Origin: Jannaschia sp. CCS1
GTDB taxonomy: Bacteria > Pseudomonadota > Alphaproteobacteria > Rhodobacterales > Rhodobacteraceae
Direction: 5' to 3'
Length of the DNA stretch: 64,000 bases
Assembly (NCBI RefSeq): GCF_000013565.1
Contig: NC_007802.1
Coordinates: 1,178,001 to 1,242,000, forward strand
Below the pieces are notes generated by a model. The model had not been told where the DNA came from and made no database searches. It saw only the letters and a program-made list of their open reading frames with translations. This document shows, piece after piece, positions 45,248 to 53,667 of this stretch. Position numbers and translations under genes: made by a program. Position 1 is the first letter of the stretch. Each line of letters starts with the position of its first letter.

Positions 45248-46044
45248 GCAACGACACGTCACTGCGCGCGATGCAGGCGTGGATGCAGGCGGCACTGATC
45301 AACCCGCGCGGCGTGCGGGGGGAGGAGGTGGCCGCCCGACTTGTCCCCTCCAATCGCCTGTCGGCGGCAGAGCGTCTCGGGATCTATCAGCGCAGCTATA
45401 TCGCACGGCTCTGCGCCTGTCTGGCGGAACAATTCCCGGCTTCGCGCCATGCGTTGGGCGACGATCTTTTCGACCAGTTCGCGCGGGTCTATTTGGCCGA
45501 AGATCCGTCGGACAGCTACACGCTGCACGAGCTTGGACGCCGGTTTCCCGCGTTTCTGGACGCCTCCCGTCCCGATGCGGACGATCCGGAGCCATGGGTG
45601 ACGTTCATGATAGATCTCGCGCGGTATGAACGCACATTGTTCGTCCTATTTGACGCGCCGGGCCATGAGGGCAAGCCGTGGCCCACACCCGCAACACCCG
45701 ATGAAAACCTGATCCTGCAGCCTTGTTTCGCGCTGGGAGCCTACCAGTTCCCGGTCGCGCATTACTACCACAGCGTCGCCGATCACGCCGAGCCGGGCCT
45801 GCCGCCCCAAACCGACAGCTTCGTGGCGATCACCCGGTGCGATTATCTGACCTCGTCATTTCCGATATCCCGCCAGCATCATCTGATCCTGACGACAATG
45901 CAGGAGACACAAAGTATAGACGCCGTGCTGACGCTGGTGGCGCAGCGGGCGGGCCTGCCGGAGGCTGAGCTGCGATCCGCCTGGCGCGGTCAGATCCGGG
46001 ATCGCTGGATTGCCAACCACGTCTTTATTGATCGTCTGACCTGA
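45244..46044 (+). CDS. DUF2063-family MNIO partner protein
   Basis: A 266-residue protein. The N-terminal DUF2063 helical domain (LRAMQAWMQAALINPRGVRG, ERLGIYQRSYIARLCACLAE, FPASRHALGDDLFDQFARVY) is the known companion of DUF692 enzymes (BufC/MbnC-like role: holding the substrate peptide). The C-terminal ~120 residues are less conserved. It overlaps the MNIO gene by 4 bases (ATGA). It probably forms the modifying heterodimer with that enzyme and recognises the N-terminal side of the Cys-rich tail. Confidence 0.9.
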   Translation: MSNDTSLRAMQAWMQAALINPRGVRGEEVAARLVPSNRLSAAERLGIYQRSYIARLCACLAEQFPASRHALGDDLFDQFARVYLAEDPSDSYTLHELGRRFPAFLDASRPDADDPEPWVTFMIDLARYERTLFVLFDAPGHEGKPWPTPATPDENLILQPCFALGAYQFPVAHYYHSVADHAEPGLPPQTDSFVAITRCDYLTSSFPISRQHHLILTTMQETQSIDAVLTLVAQRAGLPEAELRSAWRGQIRDRWIANHVFIDRLT

Positions 46045-46046
46045 AA

Positions 46047-47243
46047 CTATTCCGCCGCGATCTGCATCGGCACTGGCGCGGCATAGCCATCGCGGGTTTG
46101 CGGCACCTTGATCCCAAGGGCGGACCCGGCGATCTGCGTCCGCAAGATCTGGGCCGTGCCGCCGCCGATGGTGAACATGCGCACGTCGCGGTACATCCGT
46201 TCCAGCGGTTCGCGGTCGCTGTAGCCGCGCGCGCCGAACATTTGCAGGGCGTCATTGACGACTTTGATCCCCATCTCGGACGCAAACAGCTTCGCCCGCG
46301 CGGCCTTGGTCATGTCGGGGAAGGCCCCCTCGCAGCGGGCGGCGTCGTGCAACATCAGCCGGGCGGCATGGACCTGTGTGTCCATATCGGCGACCATCCA
46401 TTGCAGGCCCTGGAACTCGGCAATCGGGCGGCCAAATTGCTGCCGCTCCGTCATGTAGCGTTTCGCGTGGTCCAACGCGCCTGCGGCCACGCCCAGGGCA
46501 ATGGTGCCCGCGCCCACACGCTGTGAATTATAGGCGGTCATCAGATCCGCGAAGCCGCGCCGCAGCCCGGACGGTGGCGTCAGCAGCCATTTTGCGTCGA
46601 CCTCCAAGTTATCGAATTTCAGCTCGGCCTCCGGCATACCGCACAGGCCCATCGTGTGCTCCCGGCCCAGGACGCGGAAGCCCGCGGGCGGAGCCTTTGG
46701 ATCGGCATAAACGATGAAACCGCCGATGCCCTGGGGCTGTCCGGCCTCATTGAGCACCTGCGCGAAGACCAGATGCAGCTTTGAGACACCGCCGCCGGTG
46801 ATCCAATGCTTGGACCCGTTCAGGATATACGTGTCGCCGCGCTTGCAGGCGGTGGTGCGCATCTGGGTCGCGGCGGAGCCCGCCTCCGGCTCGGTGATGC
46901 AAATCGCGGGTTTGTCGCCCGCCAGAACGATGGGGGCACAGAAGGCTTTCTGCTCATCGGTGCCATAGGCCATGACGGCACTGATGCCGCCCATATTGGC
47001 CTCCACCACCACGCGGGCGGTCAACGTGCAGGCCTTCGCCAGCTCTTCAACGACCTCCACCACATCCAGAAAACTTGCGCCCTGGCCGCCGAGCGCCTTG
47101 GGGATCGTCATGCCCATGATGCCAGCGTCGGCCAGTTCCTGAACGTTGCTCCAGCAATAATCCCGGCTGCGGTCCCAGTGGGCGGCCCGCTCCGCGAATG
47201 TGGGGGCGAGGTCTTTGGCGACGGCGACGAGAGGATGGGTCAT
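46047..47243 (-). CDS. Acyl-CoA dehydrogenase
   Basis: A 398-residue FAD enzyme. Motifs: AICITEPEAGSAATQMRTTA (FAD/substrate binding), LNGSKHWITGGGVSKLHLV, ERQQFGRPIAEFQGLQWMVA and the C-terminal DALQMFGARGYSDREPLERM, RDVRMFTIGGGTAQILRTQI. The catalytic base is probably the Glu in that RDxRxxxIxxGTxQI region or nearby. The substrate is unknown. The start at 47243 is chosen by homology, since an upstream frame extension crosses the divergent LysR start. It lies tail to tail with the DUF2063 gene, 2 bases apart. Confidence 0.9.
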   Translation of the reverse strand: MTHPLVAVAKDLAPTFAERAAHWDRSRDYCWSNVQELADAGIMGMTIPKALGGQGASFLDVVEVVEELAKACTLTARVVVEANMGGISAVMAYGTDEQKAFCAPIVLAGDKPAICITEPEAGSAATQMRTTACKRGDTYILNGSKHWITGGGVSKLHLVFAQVLNEAGQPQGIGGFIVYADPKAPPAGFRVLGREHTMGLCGMPEAELKFDNLEVDAKWLLTPPSGLRRGFADLMTAYNSQRVGAGTIALGVAAGALDHAKRYMTERQQFGRPIAEFQGLQWMVADMDTQVHAARLMLHDAARCEGAFPDMTKAARAKLFASEMGIKVVNDALQMFGARGYSDREPLERMYRDVRMFTIGGGTAQILRTQIAGSALGIKVPQTRDGYAAPVPMQIAAE

Positions 47244-47354
47244 AGTGGGCAGGCTCCGGTGGTGGTCACAGGGTCGTGATGACTTGACCATACAGACGCG
47301 GCACTTCATTACCATGGAATAAGATTTGATATTAAGTTCAGCGTCCATGAAGAT

Positions 47355-48239
47355 ATGCAAACGCGTGCCCTAAAGACCCTTTCAAAAATTGCCCAGGTCG
47401 GGTCCTTCGTCCAATCGGCGGAGCAGTTGGGCATGACGCTGTCGGCGGTGTCGATGCAGATGAAGGCGCTGGAGGCAGAATTGGGCGTGGCGCTGTTTGA
47501 CCGATCCGTGCGTCCGCCGCGCCTGACCCCCGTGGCCGCCGCTGTGGTGACCGAGGCGCAGGCGCTGCTTCTGTGGGAGGATCGCCTGCTGGAGTTGTGC
47601 CGCCCCAGTGACACGTTGGTGGGCCAGTATAAGCTGGGCTTTGTCACCACCGCCGCCGTGCGCCTGCTGCCGGATTTCCTGAAGACGGCGCAGGATATGG
47701 CCCCCATGGCCAGCTTTGAGGTCGAAACCGGTCTGTCGGCCACCCTGCAAGACAAGGTGATGACCGGTCAGATTGATGCGGCGGTCGTGACCGATGCGGA
47801 CGGTCTGCCGCCACGCCTGTCGTCCCGGCTGCTACGGACAGAGCCGTTCGTGTTTGCCGCCCATGGTGATCTGATGGCGGATGGAATTGAGGGGCTGATG
47901 ACCCGTGACACGTTCTTTCATTTCATGCCGGATACGGGCATTGGCAAACTCATTGCCCGCGCGATGTTGCAGCAAAACCGCCCCGGAGCGGCGCGCACCA
48001 TCGTTCTGGATGATCTGGAAGCGATCATGGAATGTGTCGCCAGCGGCCTTGGGTTCACCCTGCTGCCGGTCCCGGATGTGGAGCGATACCTGACCCGGCA
48101 GGTCCGGACGGTGCCAGCGCCCGCGGGGTTGGAGCGCAAGCTGGTGCTGGCCGTGCTGCGCGACGGCGGGATGGCCCCCCGGGAGGCCGCGCTTGGCGCA
48201 CTTTTTGACGCGGCAGTTGATCCCACGGGCCCGTCGTGA
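47355..48239 (+). CDS. LysR-family regulator divergent from acyl-CoA dehydrogenase
   Basis: A 294-residue regulator with HTH LKTLSKIAQVGSFVQSAEQL, GMTLSAVSMQMKALEAELGV and the usual effector domain from about residue 92 (YKLGFVTTAAVRLLPDFLKT). It is divergent from the acyl-CoA dehydrogenase gene with about 110 AT-rich bases between (47244-47354), so it likely controls that gene and itself. The effector is unknown. Confidence 0.9.
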   Translation: MQTRALKTLSKIAQVGSFVQSAEQLGMTLSAVSMQMKALEAELGVALFDRSVRPPRLTPVAAAVVTEAQALLLWEDRLLELCRPSDTLVGQYKLGFVTTAAVRLLPDFLKTAQDMAPMASFEVETGLSATLQDKVMTGQIDAAVVTDADGLPPRLSSRLLRTEPFVFAAHGDLMADGIEGLMTRDTFFHFMPDTGIGKLIARAMLQQNRPGAARTIVLDDLEAIMECVASGLGFTLLPVPDVERYLTRQVRTVPAPAGLERKLVLAVLRDGGMAPREAALGALFDAAVDPTGPS

Positions 48240-48585
48240 CGGGCGATCAGGGCGCTGAGATCGGACCGGCTTTGGGGTGGTGGGGCTGCGGCAGGCGGCG
48301 AGGGACCCCGGTTCACGCGTGCAATGGACCTGTGATCGGACCGCCCGTCGCGGGTCATTTCGGGCCTGATGGGGCGATCAGTCAAAGCCAATTGGCCTGA
48401 AACACCCGTGTCGTGGGTGCAATCTGCTGGATCAGGCCGGGAATTGCAGGAAATTTGGCTCTGATTGCGCTATCTCATCAGCCAATGGTTGAAACCTTGT
48501 CGAAGCTGCGTCTAGGCTTACCGTTGAAGCCGCGGGCCCGGGCATTTGTCTGGAGACACCACGGCACGACAATAGGGAGTGGGGT
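48240..48585. other. 346-base spacer upstream of the ABC transporter operon
   Basis: No gene is seen. It should hold the operon promoter. Near the end, an AGGGAGTGGGG purine-rich tract serves as ribosome binding site for a TTG start at 48586. No terminator with a T-run is clear after the LysR gene. Confidence 0.5.
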
Positions 48586-49683
48586 TTGACCTCAGACGGA
48601 TCGCAAGCGTTCGTATCGTTCGACCGCGTTCAAAAAAGCTATGACGGCGAGATCCTCGTTGTCAAAGATCTGAACCTTCACATCGGCCGGGGCGAGTTCC
48701 TGACAATGCTTGGGCCTTCGGGCTCTGGCAAAACCACGTGCCTGATGATGCTGGCGGGGTTCGAGACCGCCACCCATGGTGAAATCACCCTCGACGGCAA
48801 GCCGATCAACAACATCCCGCCCCACAAGCGCGGCATCGGCATGGTGTTTCAGAACTATGCACTGTTCCCCCATATGACAGTTGGGGAAAACCTGTCCTTC
48901 CCGCTGGAAGTGCGCGGCATGGCCAAGTCCGAGCGGGAGGGCAAGATCAAGCGCGCGCTGGACATGGTGCAGATGGGCGATTTCATCAACCGTCGCCCGG
49001 CGCAGCTATCGGGGGGGCAGCAACAGCGGATCGCCCTGAGCCGCGCTTTGGTGTTCGAGCCGGAGCTGGTTCTGATGGACGAGCCCTTGGGCGCGCTCGA
49101 CAAGCAATTGCGCGAGACGTTGCAGTTCGAGATCACGAACCTCGCTCATGAGCTGGGGATTACGACCGTCTACGTGACCCACGACCAGACTGAGGCGCTG
49201 ACCATGTCGGACCGTGTTGCCGTCTTCGACGATGGCCGCATTCAGCAACTGGCCCCGCCCGACCAGCTATATGAAGAGCCGCAGAACAGTTTTGTCGCGC
49301 AGTTCATTGGCGAGAATAATACGCTTCAGGGCACCGTCTCCAAGATGGCGGATGACATGTGTGAAGTGACGCTGGAAGACGGATCCGTCATCGATGCGCT
49401 GCCGGTAAACGTCAGTGCCGTGGGTGAGAAGACGCAAGTGTCCATTCGCCCCGAACGGGTAGAGATGGACCCAAGCCGGTTGACCCCCGGGGCCCATACC
49501 CTGAAGGCCGAGGTCAAGGAATTCGTCTATATGGGTGACATCTATCGCACGCGTCTGGCCGTGGCGGGCCGGGACGATTTCATCATCAAAACACGAAATG
49601 CCCCCGATCAGCGCAGGCTGAAACCGGGGGAGAGTATCGAGATCGGCTGGCGTCCGCAGGATTGCCGCGCGCTTGATGCGTAA
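48586..49683 (+). CDS. ABC transporter ATP-binding protein, polyamine type
   Basis: A 365-residue ATPase of the PotA group. Walker A is LGPSGSGKTTCLMMLAG (residues ~42-58), the signature LSGGQQQRIALSRAL, Walker B LVLMDEPLGALDKQL and the switch VTHDQTEAL. A C-terminal TOBE domain (~285-365) completes it. It begins with TTG, supported by GGGAGTGGGG; the next in-frame ATG would cut into Walker A. It is the first gene of an operon with a binding protein and two permeases. The substrate is inferred as a polyamine or similar cation. Confidence 0.92.
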   Translation: MTSDGSQAFVSFDRVQKSYDGEILVVKDLNLHIGRGEFLTMLGPSGSGKTTCLMMLAGFETATHGEITLDGKPINNIPPHKRGIGMVFQNYALFPHMTVGENLSFPLEVRGMAKSEREGKIKRALDMVQMGDFINRRPAQLSGGQQQRIALSRALVFEPELVLMDEPLGALDKQLRETLQFEITNLAHELGITTVYVTHDQTEALTMSDRVAVFDDGRIQQLAPPDQLYEEPQNSFVAQFIGENNTLQGTVSKMADDMCEVTLEDGSVIDALPVNVSAVGEKTQVSIRPERVEMDPSRLTPGAHTLKAEVKEFVYMGDIYRTRLAVAGRDDFIIKTRNAPDQRRLKPGESIEIGWRPQDCRALDA

Positions 49684-49799
49684 AGGTTGGCGCTTGTCCT
49701 GATGGTCAAACGCCCGCCCAAAAACCTCGGGGGATCACCCCGTATGAATACCAGCCTTTTGGGGCATTCGTCCCAGAGGTCCAACCAAGGAGAGACCAC

Positions 49800-50915
49800 A
49801 TGAATCTCAAGAGCCTTATGCTCCTGACAACCGGCGCCAGCATGGCCGCCACCGGCGCGATGGCCGACGGCCACATGGCCAGTTCCATGACCCTCGTGTC
49901 CTGGGGCGGCGCCTATCAGGCCAGCCAGACCAACGCCTATTCCGATCCCTACGCCGCCATGCATGACGGTCTGGAGATCATCTGGGACGAAAGCTCGGCC
50001 GAGGCCGTGGCCCGTCTGCGCGCCATGAACGAGGCGGGCAACATCACCTGGGACCTCGTGGACGTTGTGGCCGCTGACGCCATCCGCCTCTGCGACGAAG
50101 GTCTGGCGATGGAAATCGACCATGACGAGATGCTGGCCCCGGCCCCCGATGGTACGCCAGCGTCCGAGGATTTCGGCGATCTGATCGTGTCCGACTGCTT
50201 CATCCCGCAGATCGTGTATTCCACCACGGTGGGGTATCGCACGGACGTGGCAGAGTGGAACGGCAACACGCCGTCCGACATCTGCGCGATTTTCGATACC
50301 GAAGCGTTCCCCGGTCAGCGGTCGCTGGAGCGTCGTCCGATCGGCAACCTGGAATGGGCGCTGATCTGTGACGGCGTCGCGATGGAAGATGTCTACGACG
50401 TGCTTGAGACGGAAGAGGGTGTGGAGCAAGCCTTCGCAATGCTCGACACGATCCAGGACCAGACCGTTTGGTGGTCCGCCGGTGCAGACACGCCCCAGCT
50501 TCTGGCTGACGGCGAAGTTGTCATGGGCTCCACCTATAACGGTCGTTTGTTCTCTCTGATCGAGGAGCAGGACCAGCCCGTCGCCATGCTGTGGGACGCG
50601 CAGGTGTTCGACCTTGACGGTTGGATCATCCCCGAGGGGCTGCCCGAGGATCGCCTGGCCCGTACGCTGGACTTCGTGCGCTTCGCCACGGACACACAGC
50701 GTCTGGCCGATCAGTCGCGCTGGATCTCCTACGGTCCCGCACGCGCCTCTTCCGCGCCTCTGGTTGGCACGCATGCCGATCTGGGCATCGAGATGGCACC
50801 GCATATGCCAACCGACCCGGCCAATGCCGAGCGGACGTTCCTGTTCAACTACGAGTGGTGGGCCGACTACCGCGACGACATGGACGCCCGTTTCCAGGCG
50901 TGGTTGGCGCAATAA
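49800..50915 (+). CDS. Extracellular solute-binding protein, PotF/PotD type
   Basis: A 371-residue periplasmic protein with a signal peptide (MNLKSLMLLTTGASMAATGA, cut near AMA-DG). The mature part starts with MTLVSWGGAYQASQTNAYSD, typical of spermidine/putrescine-type binding proteins, and has GRLFSLIEEQDQPVAMLWDA and DLDGWIIPEG. It lies between the ATPase and permease genes. Two GC-rich hairpins directly downstream (50929-50985) probably stabilise its mRNA, so it can be made in excess over the membrane parts. Confidence 0.92.
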   Translation: MNLKSLMLLTTGASMAATGAMADGHMASSMTLVSWGGAYQASQTNAYSDPYAAMHDGLEIIWDESSAEAVARLRAMNEAGNITWDLVDVVAADAIRLCDEGLAMEIDHDEMLAPAPDGTPASEDFGDLIVSDCFIPQIVYSTTVGYRTDVAEWNGNTPSDICAIFDTEAFPGQRSLERRPIGNLEWALICDGVAMEDVYDVLETEEGVEQAFAMLDTIQDQTVWWSAGADTPQLLADGEVVMGSTYNGRLFSLIEEQDQPVAMLWDAQVFDLDGWIIPEGLPEDRLARTLDFVRFATDTQRLADQSRWISYGPARASSAPLVGTHADLGIEMAPHMPTDPANAERTFLFNYEWWADYRDDMDARFQAWLAQ

Positions 50916-50928
50916 GGTCTGAAGGGAC

Positions 50929-50985
50929 GGCGGGTTAAATCCCGCCCGACGCAACATTTCGGACGGGCCGTTTCGGTGGCCCGTC
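50929..50985 (+). promoter_or_regulatory. Two mRNA hairpins after the binding-protein gene
   Basis: Hairpin 1: GGCGGG (50929-50934) / CCCGCC (50941-50946). Hairpin 2: GACGGGCC (50962-50969) / GGCCCGTC (50978-50985). Neither is followed by a T-run, so they look like stabilising or processing structures, not terminators. Confidence 0.6.
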
Positions 50986-51012
50986 CACACCCCAAGAACA
51001 AGGCGGCGCGAC

Positions 51013-51300
51013 ATGCCCAAAGGCTACATCATCGGCCATATCACGGTGAACGACCCCGAGGCCTACAAGGAGTATATCGAGCGTGACACGCCGATCCTTC
51101 TGAGCCACGGCGCGCGTCCGATTGTCCGTGGCGGCAAGGCCGAAGTGCTGGAGGGGGAGACGTTTGAACGCCACGTCATCTTTGAATTTGACAGTTATGA
51201 GGCCGCACTGGCCGCCTACAATGACCCCGACTATCAAGAGGTTGCCGAGATCCGCCGCCGCACCGCCGATAGCGTGATCCTGGTTGTGGAGGGCGTCTGA
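51013..51300 (+). CDS. DUF1330-family protein
   Basis: A 95-residue protein with the ferredoxin-like alpha+beta fold of DUF1330: KGYIIGHITVNDPEAYKEYI, GARPIVRGGKAEVLEGE, RHVIFEFDSYEAALAAYNDP and DSVILVVEGV. The activity is unknown; the family resembles small dimeric monooxygenase or binding proteins. It lies inside the ABC operon, its stop 1 base before the permease ATG, so it is clearly co-expressed. It may process or sense the transported compound; that is inference. Confidence 0.88.
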   Translation: MPKGYIIGHITVNDPEAYKEYIERDTPILLSHGARPIVRGGKAEVLEGETFERHVIFEFDSYEAALAAYNDPDYQEVAEIRRRTADSVILVVEGV

Positions 51301-51301
51301 G

Positions 51302-52975
51302 ATGTCCGACGCCACCGGCCCCGACCAGTTCACCGCACCCACACCCGACAACGCCCTGCGCAATGCCGAGCGCACCGATACCGGCCCGGTCCTTGCCGCC
51401 GATGGAACACCCCTGAAGCGCAGCCTTTCGAAGGCCTTGCGGGCGCAGAAGCTGCGCGCGCTGATGCTGATCGCGCCGCTGCTGATTTTCATCATGGTCG
51501 CCTTCATCGCGCCCATCGTCGATATGCTCTTCCGCTCCGTCGAGAACCAGATCACGTCCGAGACGCTGCCGCGCACCGTTGTGGCGTTGGAAAACTGGGA
51601 CCCGGAAGGCCTGCCCGACGACGACACCTATGCCGCGCTGACCTATGATTTTGTCGAAGCGGTGGAGCGACGCATCCACACACGCCTTGGCTCTCGCCTG
51701 AATTACGAGACGACGGGAATGTCGTCGCTGTTTCGCCGCTCGGGCCGGGGGGCCGATGATATTGGCGAAGACTATGCCGACCAGTTTCACGACCTGAACC
51801 CCGCCTGGGAAGAGGCCGCCACATGGGCATCCCTGATGGGCGCGCCCGATTGGCTTGAGGATGCAAGCGCTGCGGACGGCGCGGGCCTGCCATTCCGCCT
51901 GTCTGTTGCCGCGATGGAAACCCTGCCCGAGACCGCAGACGCTTACCGCAGTTTCGCGCGGACCGTGCAGCAGGAAGACAACGACAACCCCACGGCGGAA
52001 GAGCCCTGGAACTCCGTCTACCTGGCCCTTTACAGGGACCTGAGCCGCGTCGATGTGTCAGGCTATGACGGACCGCAAGCTGATCTGTTGGCCGAGGCGG
52101 CAGCCGCTGTAGATGGATTTGAAGGCCTGTCCCCGCGGGAGGCTTGGCTGGAGGTGAACGAGGATTGGGGCGATGTCGACGTTTGGGCCACGATTGAAGC
52201 GTTCTCGGACCCCTACACCGCTGGATATTTCCTGACGTCGATTGACCTGCAACTGACCCCTCAGGGCATCGAATCCCAGCCGGAAGAGCAGCAAATCTAT
52301 GTGCTGTTGTTCCAGCGCACGATCTTCATGTCGGGCATGATTACACTGATGTGCGTGCTCTTGGGCTACCCGATTGCCTACCTGCTGTCGAACCTGCCGT
52401 CGAAGTCGTCCAACCTGCTGCTGATCCTTGTTTTGCTGCCCTTCTGGACGTCACTTCTGGTGCGGACCAGCGCGTGGAAAGTGCTTCTGCAACAACAAGG
52501 TGTGATCAACGATATCCTTGTGTGGGTCGGTATTGTGGCCGATGACAACCGCCTGGCGCTGATCAACAACCAGCTTGGCACGATCATCGCGATGACACAT
52601 ATCCTGCTGCCGTTCATGATCCTGCCGCTGTTCTCGGTCATGAAGACTATCCCGCCAAGCTATGTGCGGGCGGCGAAATCGCTGGGGGCCACGAACTTCA
52701 CCGCCTTCCGGCGCGTGTATTTCCCGCAGAGCATTCCGGGGATCGGGGCGGGGTGTATCCTCGTCTTCATCCTGGCCATCGGCTACTATATTACGCCGGA
52801 ACTTGTGGGCGGACGGACCGGCACGTTCATCTCCAACCGGATCGCCTACCACATCTCGTCCAGCCTGAACTGGGGTCTGGCGGCGGCGCTTGGCTCGCTC
52901 CTTCTGGCGCTCGTGCTGGTTCTCTACTGGGTCTACGACCGGATCGTGGGCATCGACAACGTGAAGCTGGGATAG
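51302..52975 (+). CDS. ABC transporter permease (PotB-like) with large insertion
   Basis: A 557-residue inner-membrane protein, about twice the usual PotB length. The first helix (LMLIAPLLIFIMVAFIAPIV, residues ~54-74) is followed by a hydrophilic insertion of about 250 residues (to ~335). Then come the other five helices with the EAA-type loop KTIPPSYVRAAKSLGATNFT. The inserted part is acidic and helix-rich and, by the usual topology, periplasmic. It pairs with the permease at 53668 and the ATPase at 48586. The insertion might dock the binding protein. Confidence 0.88.
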   Translation: MSDATGPDQFTAPTPDNALRNAERTDTGPVLAADGTPLKRSLSKALRAQKLRALMLIAPLLIFIMVAFIAPIVDMLFRSVENQITSETLPRTVVALENWDPEGLPDDDTYAALTYDFVEAVERRIHTRLGSRLNYETTGMSSLFRRSGRGADDIGEDYADQFHDLNPAWEEAATWASLMGAPDWLEDASAADGAGLPFRLSVAAMETLPETADAYRSFARTVQQEDNDNPTAEEPWNSVYLALYRDLSRVDVSGYDGPQADLLAEAAAAVDGFEGLSPREAWLEVNEDWGDVDVWATIEAFSDPYTAGYFLTSIDLQLTPQGIESQPEEQQIYVLLFQRTIFMSGMITLMCVLLGYPIAYLLSNLPSKSSNLLLILVLLPFWTSLLVRTSAWKVLLQQQGVINDILVWVGIVADDNRLALINNQLGTIIAMTHILLPFMILPLFSVMKTIPPSYVRAAKSLGATNFTAFRRVYFPQSIPGIGAGCILVFILAIGYYITPELVGGRTGTFISNRIAYHISSSLNWGLAAALGSLLLALVLVLYWVYDRIVGIDNVKLG

Positions 52976-52984
52976 GGGATCACC

Positions 52985-53632
52985 ATGGCTGCGAAGATTG
53001 AAACCAAGGAAAACGGCCCCCTGATCGTCAGCGGTGCCCCGGACCTGCGCGATGATGCAGGCGGGGCGATTGAAGGCAAGCCCCGTATGGCGCTCTGCCG
53101 GTGCGGTGCGTCGTCGTCCAAACCCTTCTGTGACGGCACCCACAATGAGATCGGCTGGTCAGAGGCGCGGGACGGGAAGATGTCGCGCGCCGAGCCGTTT
53201 ACCTATGAGGCCGTGATTGACGATGTGCCCGTCACTGTCAGCTATTCCAAGGCGCTGTGCTCGCATGCGGGCAGCTGCGTGCAGATGGGCGACGGGGCGT
53301 TCGACCCGCAGCGCAAGCCGTGGTGCAAACCCGGTGAGACCTCCATCGAGACCCTGCGCGCCATCATTGCAGCGTGCCCATCCGGGGCGTTGCAGCTGGC
53401 CGTGGGCGAGGGCGCGCCGAGCCATACCAACCCAGCCCCCGACAGCGTCGGCATCCGGGTCGCCAAGGACGGGCCCTATTACGTGGAAAATGTCGCCTTT
53501 GCGGGTGGCGCATTTGTTGAGGGCTCACAAGGCTCCACCCAGAAATACGCGCTGTGCCGCTGCGGCCTGTCCTCCACCAAACCGTTTTGCGACGGCACGC
53601 ATCTGGATGCGGGCTGGACCGACGAAAGCTAA
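52985..53632 (+). CDS. Double CDGSH iron-sulfur protein with a central ferredoxin-like segment
   Basis: A 215-residue protein with two CDGSH-type [2Fe-2S] motifs: CRCGASSSKPFCDGTH (residues ~38-53) and CRCGLSSTKPFCDGTH near the C-terminus. The middle (SKALCSHAGSCVQ, then KPWCKPGE and IIAACPSGAL) resembles the divergent mono-cluster ferredoxin family often fused to CDGSH domains. It likely carries redox or iron-sulfur transfer functions in the cytoplasm. It is embedded between two permease genes of an ABC operon, 9 bases after the first. Confidence 0.9.
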   Translation: MAAKIETKENGPLIVSGAPDLRDDAGGAIEGKPRMALCRCGASSSKPFCDGTHNEIGWSEARDGKMSRAEPFTYEAVIDDVPVTVSYSKALCSHAGSCVQMGDGAFDPQRKPWCKPGETSIETLRAIIAACPSGALQLAVGEGAPSHTNPAPDSVGIRVAKDGPYYVENVAFAGGAFVEGSQGSTQKYALCRCGLSSTKPFCDGTHLDAGWTDES

Positions 53633-53667
53633 CTGCCCGCCGAAGCGCGCCCTGAAAGGCTGACCCG

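Noticed and set aside
50929-50985. Hairpins after the binding-protein gene as a terminator
   Set aside because: Neither hairpin has a T-run, and downstream DUF1330 and permease genes complete the same transporter, so full termination is unlikely.
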